NCBI GenBank assembly: GCA_024403355.1
Contig: JAKSRW010000001.1
Coordinates: 206,870-270,869, forward strand
Reading direction: 5' to 3'
DNA from: Lachnospiraceae bacterium
GTDB taxonomy: Bacteria; Bacillota; Clostridia; Lachnospirales; Lachnospiraceae
DNA length: 64,000 nt
Each line of letters begins with the position of its first letter. Positions within the stretch are counted from its first letter, which is position 1. The notes below the pieces were generated by a model that was given only the letters and a program-made list of their open reading frames with translations, made no database searches and was not told the DNA's origin. Position numbers and translations under genes: made by a program. Below, in pieces: positions 59,705 through 64,000 of this stretch.

Positions 59705-62700
59705 TTGAAATATTTTGAGGTTTTTGATAGTCTTGTAACGACTGACCGGCTGAAGAAAATATTTGCCTCGGCAGAGGTGGATAAGCTGGAGGAATCCACC
59801 TCAGGGCATTGTATACATGTGCATGTATCTTTACCGGGCTTCGTTAAGACAGATGATAAATATTTAATGGAAGAGCAGCTTTTCAAGCAGATTTTTGTTA
59901 AGTGTAATCTGAATGTGAAGCTGCATATTCATTCTTTAATGCCCGAAAATACCGAATTTTCGGAGATTTGGGATAAATACGGCGGATATTTACTGGACGA
60001 GATAGACCATTCTTCAAAGGTACTCGGCAGTATTTACCGTAATTCTCATGTAAAGCTGCAGGACAATAAAATCAGTATAAATATGACCGACAGCTTTGTT
60101 AATCATAATAATGAGAACAGGATTTACCATATTATTCACGATTATCTTGAGGAAACCTTTGCGGTAAAGCCCGAGATAACGTTTTCTTATCGTGAGATTA
60201 AAAATGACGATGAGGATGCGATTGACAAGTATCACAGAAGTATGGACAGCTATATGGCGGCACTCGGAAGCAGCAGTGCAGAGGAGCTTGAGGAGGATTA
60301 CAAAAATGCCGATTCGGGCTTTATGAACATTCCCGAGGGTCTCGATCCCGAACTTGAACCGAATGAGGCAAAGTCTGCAGGGGGAAGTGATGCTGCGCCC
60401 GCAAAGAGCGGAAATGCCGAAGCACCTAAGCCCGCAGCGGCAAAAAAGCCTGCTGAAGAGACAAAGGGAGGTTCGTCGGATGCCAAGTCTGCAGGAAAGT
60501 CGGACGGCGGCCGCTTTGACAGGTCAAAGTTTACCAGAAGAAAGATTGTACCGGATGACCCTGATGTCTTCTATGGTTCAAATGTTGAGGGTGAGCTTAC
60601 TCCTATCGGCGAGATAATGGACGATATGGGTGAGGTAGTAGTGGCAGGTATGGTACTTAAGGTGCTTGATCCCGTTACTACAAAAAAGGGCTCAATTATT
60701 TTCAAATTCTACATAACGGATTTTACCAATACCATCAGCTGTAAGATTTTCCTCACTGCCGATGAGGATAAGGAGGAAATCCCGAAGAAGATTAAGGAGA
60801 ACGCTTTTTTAAGAATAAAGGCTCTGGCTCTTCGTGATGAGTATGAAAAGTCAAAGGAAACTACGCTTCAGTCCGTAAGGGGAATTAAGCCCTGGACGGA
60901 TTTCCGTGTTAAGCGTAAGGATGATGCGGAGGTAAAGCGGCTTGAGCTTCATGCCCATACGCAGATGAGCGATATGGACGGCGTTATTCCCGCAGAGAAG
61001 CTGGTAAAACGTGCTTTTGAGTGGGGCTGGCGCGGTGTGGCCATCACTGACCATGGTGTGGTTCAGTCATTCCCTCTGGCAAACCATGCCCTTGACCCGA
61101 AGAAGTATTCTGACCCTGCTGAGCAGAAAAGGGCGAAGGACTTTAAAATAATATACGGCTGTGAAGCTTATCTGATAGATGATGAGCCGGACAGCGTTAC
61201 AAACAGAAAAGGCCATATTTTCAAGAAAGAAGAAGGCGGAAGCTACAATATAGAGGATCTTAAAAAGATGCCTTACTACCATGTAATTCTTCTTTGTAAA
61301 AATGATACGGGCCGTCAGAATCTTTACAGACTGGTTTCCGAATCGCATCTGAAATATTTCGGAGGCGCACCCGGACGTCCGAAGATTCCGAAGAGTGTGG
61401 TAAATCAGTACCGCGAGGGACTTATTATAGGCTCCGCCTGCGAAGCGGGTGAGCTTTACAGGGCCATTGTACATAATAAGCCCAATGAAGAGATTGCCAG
61501 AATTGCCAAATTTTATGATTATTATGAAATTCAGCAAATCGGCAATAATGCATACATGATTGAAAGTGAAGAATTTCCGGAGATTCAGAACGAAAACGAC
61601 CTGATGCGTATAAACAAGCGTATCGTTGACCTGGCCGATGCAGACGGAAAGCTTTGCATTGCAACCTGTGACGTACATTTTATGGACCCGCAGGATGAGA
61701 TTTACAGACGAATCATTATGGCCTCCAAGGGCTTTAAGGATGCGGACAAGCAGGCACCCCTTTATATGCATACCACGAAGGAAATGCTGGATGAATGCCG
61801 TTATCTGGGTGACGAAAAGGCCTATGAGGTAGTAGTTACAAACCCCAATAAGGTTTTTGATATGTGTGACAGAATTTCGCCTGTGCGCCCCGATAAGGCA
61901 CCGCCCGTTATCGAGGATTCAGATAAGACACTCAGGGAAATCTGTGAATCAAAGGCTCATCAGATTTACGGACCGGAGCTTCCGGAGCCGGTAAGCAAGC
62001 GTCTCGAGCATGAGCTTGAATCAATTATTAAAAACGGTTTCGCGGTAATGTATATCATTGCCCAGAAGCTTGTTTGGAAGTCAAATGAGGACGGATATCT
62101 GGTCGGTTCACGTGGCTCGGTAGGTTCGTCTTTTGTGGCGAATATGGCGGGTATTACGGAGATTAATGCGCTGCCGCCTCATTATTACTGTCCGAAATGC
62201 CATTATTCGGATTTTGATTCGGATACCTGTAAGGAATATGCCGCAAAATCTGGCTGCGATATGCCCGACAGGGACTGTCCCGTCTGCGGCGAGAGACTGG
62301 TTAAGGAGGGACATAATATCCCCTTCGAGACCTTCCTCGGCTTTTACGGCGATAAGGAGCCTGATATTGACCTTAATTTCTCGGGTGAGTATCAGAGTAA
62401 GGCTCATGATTATACCGAAGTAATATTCGGTGCCGGACAGACCTTCCGTGCGGGAACCATAGGCTCACTGGCTGACAAAACGGCCTTTGGTCTGGTTTCG
62501 AAATATGCGGAGGAGCATGGTACGGTCATGCGTGATGCGGAGAAGGAGAGAATAGCCGCAGGCTGTGTCGGTGTAAGAAGAACCACAGGCCAGCATCCCG
62601 GAGGAATCGTAGTACTTCCGCTGGGTGAAAGCATCTATTCGTTTACGCCGATTCAGCATCCCGCAAACGATATGACGACACCTACCGTTACAACACATTT

Positions 62701-63802
62701 TGAATATCATTCGATTGACCATAATCTGCTGAAGCTTGATATTCTCGGCCATGATGATCCCACCATGATTCGAATGCTGGAGGATCTGACCGGAGTGGAT
62801 GCAAAGACCATTCCCATGGATGATGAAAAGGTAATATCACTTTTTGCTTCCTGTGATGCGCTGGGAGTAAAGCCTGAGCAGATAGACGGAGTGGAGCTGG
62901 GAAGTCTGGGACTTCCGGAGCTTGGTACAAACTTCGTTATGCAGATGCTTAAGGATACAAAGCCCCAGTGTTTTTCGGACATGGTTAAAATAGCCGGTCT
63001 TTCACACGGTACCGATGTATGGCTGAATAATGCCCAGTACTTCATCCAGCGCGGTGACTGTACGCTTTCAACCGCAATCTGTACCCGTGACGATATCATG
63101 ATTTACCTGATTGCAAAGGGACTTGAACCGGGTCTTGCCTTCAAGACAATGGAAAGTGTCCGTAAGGGAAAGGGCTTAAAGCCCGAAATGGAAGAGGCTA
63201 TGAATGCAAACAATGTTCCGGAATGGTACATTGAATCCTGTAAGCGTATTAAATACATGTTCCCTAAGGCACATGCCTGCGCATACATGATGATGGCCTT
63301 CAGAATAGCTTATTTTAAGATATATTATCCGCTGGCTTATTATGCGGCTTACTTCAGTATCCGTGCCGCAGATTTTAATTACGAAAAAATGTGTCAGGGA
63401 GAAGAGCATCTTAAAAAATGTATGGCTGATTTAAGAAATAAGCCTGAAAAGCTTTCTGCGAAGGAGCAGGGCGAGTATGATGATATGAGGTCGGTACTGG
63501 AATTCTATGCAAGAGGTCTTGAATTTGCACCGATTGATATTTACAAGGCCACCGCACGCCACTTTTTGATAGTGGACGGTAAGCTGATGCCTTGTCTTAA
63601 CTCGATAGCGGGTCTGGGTGACAAGGCGGCAGAGCAGATATACGATGCGGCTTCGAAGTATAAATTTGTTTCCCGTGAGGATTTCAAATCACGCTGTAAG
63701 ATAGGAGATACCATCTGTGAGATGATGTATAATCTGGGAATTTTAAGCAACCTTCCCAAGTCTGATCAGATGTCCTTCGAGGATTTCTTCAATTTGGCTT
63801 GA
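59705..63802 (+). CDS. polC: DNA polymerase III PolC-type alpha subunit lacking the exonuclease domain
   Basis: Replicative polymerase of 1365 residues. Order: N-terminal domain (1-190), Ala/Pro/Lys-rich linker (about 215-275), OB fold (about 285-395), PHP domain starting ELHAHTQMSDMDG (H416), zinc finger (YYCPKC...CPVCG), palm with catalytic acids in EPDIDLNFSG and LKLDILGHDDP, and fingers to the end. The DEDD exonuclease normally inserted in PHP is missing: after IIYGCEAYLIDD (about residue 490) only about 25 residues precede PYYHVILLCKNDTG. TTG 59705 follows AGGAAGG. Total length stays near normal because the linker is long. Confidence 0.95.
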   Translation: MKYFEVFDSLVTTDRLKKIFASAEVDKLEESTSGHCIHVHVSLPGFVKTDDKYLMEEQLFKQIFVKCNLNVKLHIHSLMPENTEFSEIWDKYGGYLLDEIDHSSKVLGSIYRNSHVKLQDNKISINMTDSFVNHNNENRIYHIIHDYLEETFAVKPEITFSYREIKNDDEDAIDKYHRSMDSYMAALGSSSAEELEEDYKNADSGFMNIPEGLDPELEPNEAKSAGGSDAAPAKSGNAEAPKPAAAKKPAEETKGGSSDAKSAGKSDGGRFDRSKFTRRKIVPDDPDVFYGSNVEGELTPIGEIMDDMGEVVVAGMVLKVLDPVTTKKGSIIFKFYITDFTNTISCKIFLTADEDKEEIPKKIKENAFLRIKALALRDEYEKSKETTLQSVRGIKPWTDFRVKRKDDAEVKRLELHAHTQMSDMDGVIPAEKLVKRAFEWGWRGVAITDHGVVQSFPLANHALDPKKYSDPAEQKRAKDFKIIYGCEAYLIDDEPDSVTNRKGHIFKKEEGGSYNIEDLKKMPYYHVILLCKNDTGRQNLYRLVSESHLKYFGGAPGRPKIPKSVVNQYREGLIIGSACEAGELYRAIVHNKPNEEIARIAKFYDYYEIQQIGNNAYMIESEEFPEIQNENDLMRINKRIVDLADADGKLCIATCDVHFMDPQDEIYRRIIMASKGFKDADKQAPLYMHTTKEMLDECRYLGDEKAYEVVVTNPNKVFDMCDRISPVRPDKAPPVIEDSDKTLREICESKAHQIYGPELPEPVSKRLEHELESIIKNGFAVMYIIAQKLVWKSNEDGYLVGSRGSVGSSFVANMAGITEINALPPHYYCPKCHYSDFDSDTCKEYAAKSGCDMPDRDCPVCGERLVKEGHNIPFETFLGFYGDKEPDIDLNFSGEYQSKAHDYTEVIFGAGQTFRAGTIGSLADKTAFGLVSKYAEEHGTVMRDAEKERIAAGCVGVRRTTGQHPGGIVVLPLGESIYSFTPIQHPANDMTTPTVTTHFEYHSIDHNLLKLDILGHDDPTMIRMLEDLTGVDAKTIPMDDEKVISLFASCDALGVKPEQIDGVELGSLGLPELGTNFVMQMLKDTKPQCFSDMVKIAGLSHGTDVWLNNAQYFIQRGDCTLSTAICTRDDIMIYLIAKGLEPGLAFKTMESVRKGKGLKPEMEEAMNANNVPEWYIESCKRIKYMFPKAHACAYMMMAFRIAYFKIYYPLAYYAAYFSIRAADFNYEKMCQGEEHLKKCMADLRNKPEKLSAKEQGEYDDMRSVLEFYARGLEFAPIDIYKATARHFLIVDGKLMPCLNSIAGLGDKAAEQIYDAASKYKFVSREDFKSRCKIGDTICEMMYNLGILSNLPKSDQMSFEDFFNLA

Positions 63803-63888
63803 AAAACGGCTGAAATTGTAGTGAAAACGGTCAAATATTTGCGAAAATTAAAAAAATAAAAATAATTTAAAAAAATTAAAAAAAGTAC
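63803..63888 (+). other. AT-rich spacer between polC and tRNA promoter
   Basis: Poly-A/poly-T-rich stretch with no open reading frame or hairpin terminator that I can see. It may act as an upstream element for the tRNA promoter. Confidence 0.5.
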
Positions 63889-63917
63889 TTGCATTTTTTT
63901 CAAAAGCGTAGTATTAT
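63889..63917 (+). promoter_or_regulatory. Predicted sigma-A promoter of tRNA-Glu
   Basis: TTGCAT at 63889-63894 and TATTAT at 63912-63917, 17-base spacing, preceded by A tracts. The transcript would start about 25 bases before the tRNA. Confidence 0.7.
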
Positions 63918-63948
63918 ATCATTGTTGCAAGTGAGCAGCAATGATAAT

Positions 63949-64000
63949 GGCGAATTGGTCAAGCGGTTAAGACGCCGCCCTCTCACGGCGGAAACAAGGG
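63949..64000 (+). tRNA. tRNA-Glu (anticodon CUC), cut by the window end
   Basis: Acceptor 5' strand GGCGAAT, D stem GTC/GAC around AAGCGGTTAA, anticodon stem CCGCC/GGCGG with loop CTCTCAC, so anticodon CUC reading GAG. The T arm and 3' acceptor strand are beyond the window. Confidence 0.93.

Noticed and set aside
61067..61771. Long minus-strand open frame of 234 codons
   Set aside because: It lies entirely within polC, has no family motif and its composition mirrors the polC codons; other long antisense frames over rimO, murD, ftsZ and dxr were rejected for the same reason.

Overview
The window is a contiguous piece of a Gram-positive chromosome, most likely a member of the Clostridia close to Lachnospiraceae. 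I infer this from PolC replicase, RbgA/YlqF, YlxM, KhpA, the ispH-rpsA neighbourhood, BlaI/BlaR1-type regulators, GAAAGG/AGGAGG ribosome binding sites, frequent TTG/GTG starts and sigma-A-like promoters. Species cannot be named from sequence alone. All genes are on the + strand except one BlaI/M56 pair at 27.4-29.1 kb.

Region by region. 0-5.2 kb: division and wall cluster (3' end of a class B penicillin-binding protein, murD, ftsW-type SEDS, ftsQ/divIB, ftsZ); mraY and murG are not where they often lie. 5.2-6.4 kb: only the E, F and G subunits of an Mrp/Mnh antiporter. 6.5-13.5 kb: membrane protein, rimO, pgsA, GerMN-like lipoprotein, BaiN/YhiN flavoprotein, cmk, ispH, rpsA. 13.6-24.6 kb: cheR, plsX-acpP-rnc-smc, ftsY, ylxM-ffh-rpsP-khpA. 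24.7-26.1 kb: rimM-trmD.

26.1-38.5 kb is an accessory island inserted between trmD and rplS. It has two BlaI/BlaR1-like modules, two predicted secreted papain-like cysteine peptidases, a small secreted peptide, an SH3 protein with a nonsense codon in its signal peptide, two paralogous membrane-anchored ectodomain proteins, a collapsed duplicate of one of them, a HAAS/PadR pair and a VanZ-like protein. No beta-lactamase, transposase or integrase is visible. A second patch at 41.0-42.9 kb encodes two exported proteins that share an unnamed domain with the M56 sensor of the first module, which suggests the two patches are functionally linked.

38.6-50.1 kb: rplS, lepB, rbgA, rnhB, an FlhB C-terminal-domain protein, yraN, pgeF, a DUF512 protein, der-plsY-gpsA. 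50.3-51.5 kb: SH3-NlpC/P60 hydrolase behind WalR-box-like repeats. 51.7-63.8 kb: uppS-cdsA, a zinc-ribbon/TPM pair, dxr, rseP, ispG, and a polC that lacks the inserted proofreading exonuclease domain. The window ends inside tRNA-Glu(CUC).

Most notable: the BlaI/M56-secreted peptidase system and its linking domain; a family of two-hairpin 5' leaders with compensatory stem changes upstream of uppS, dxr, trmD and two other genes; and the exonuclease-less PolC.
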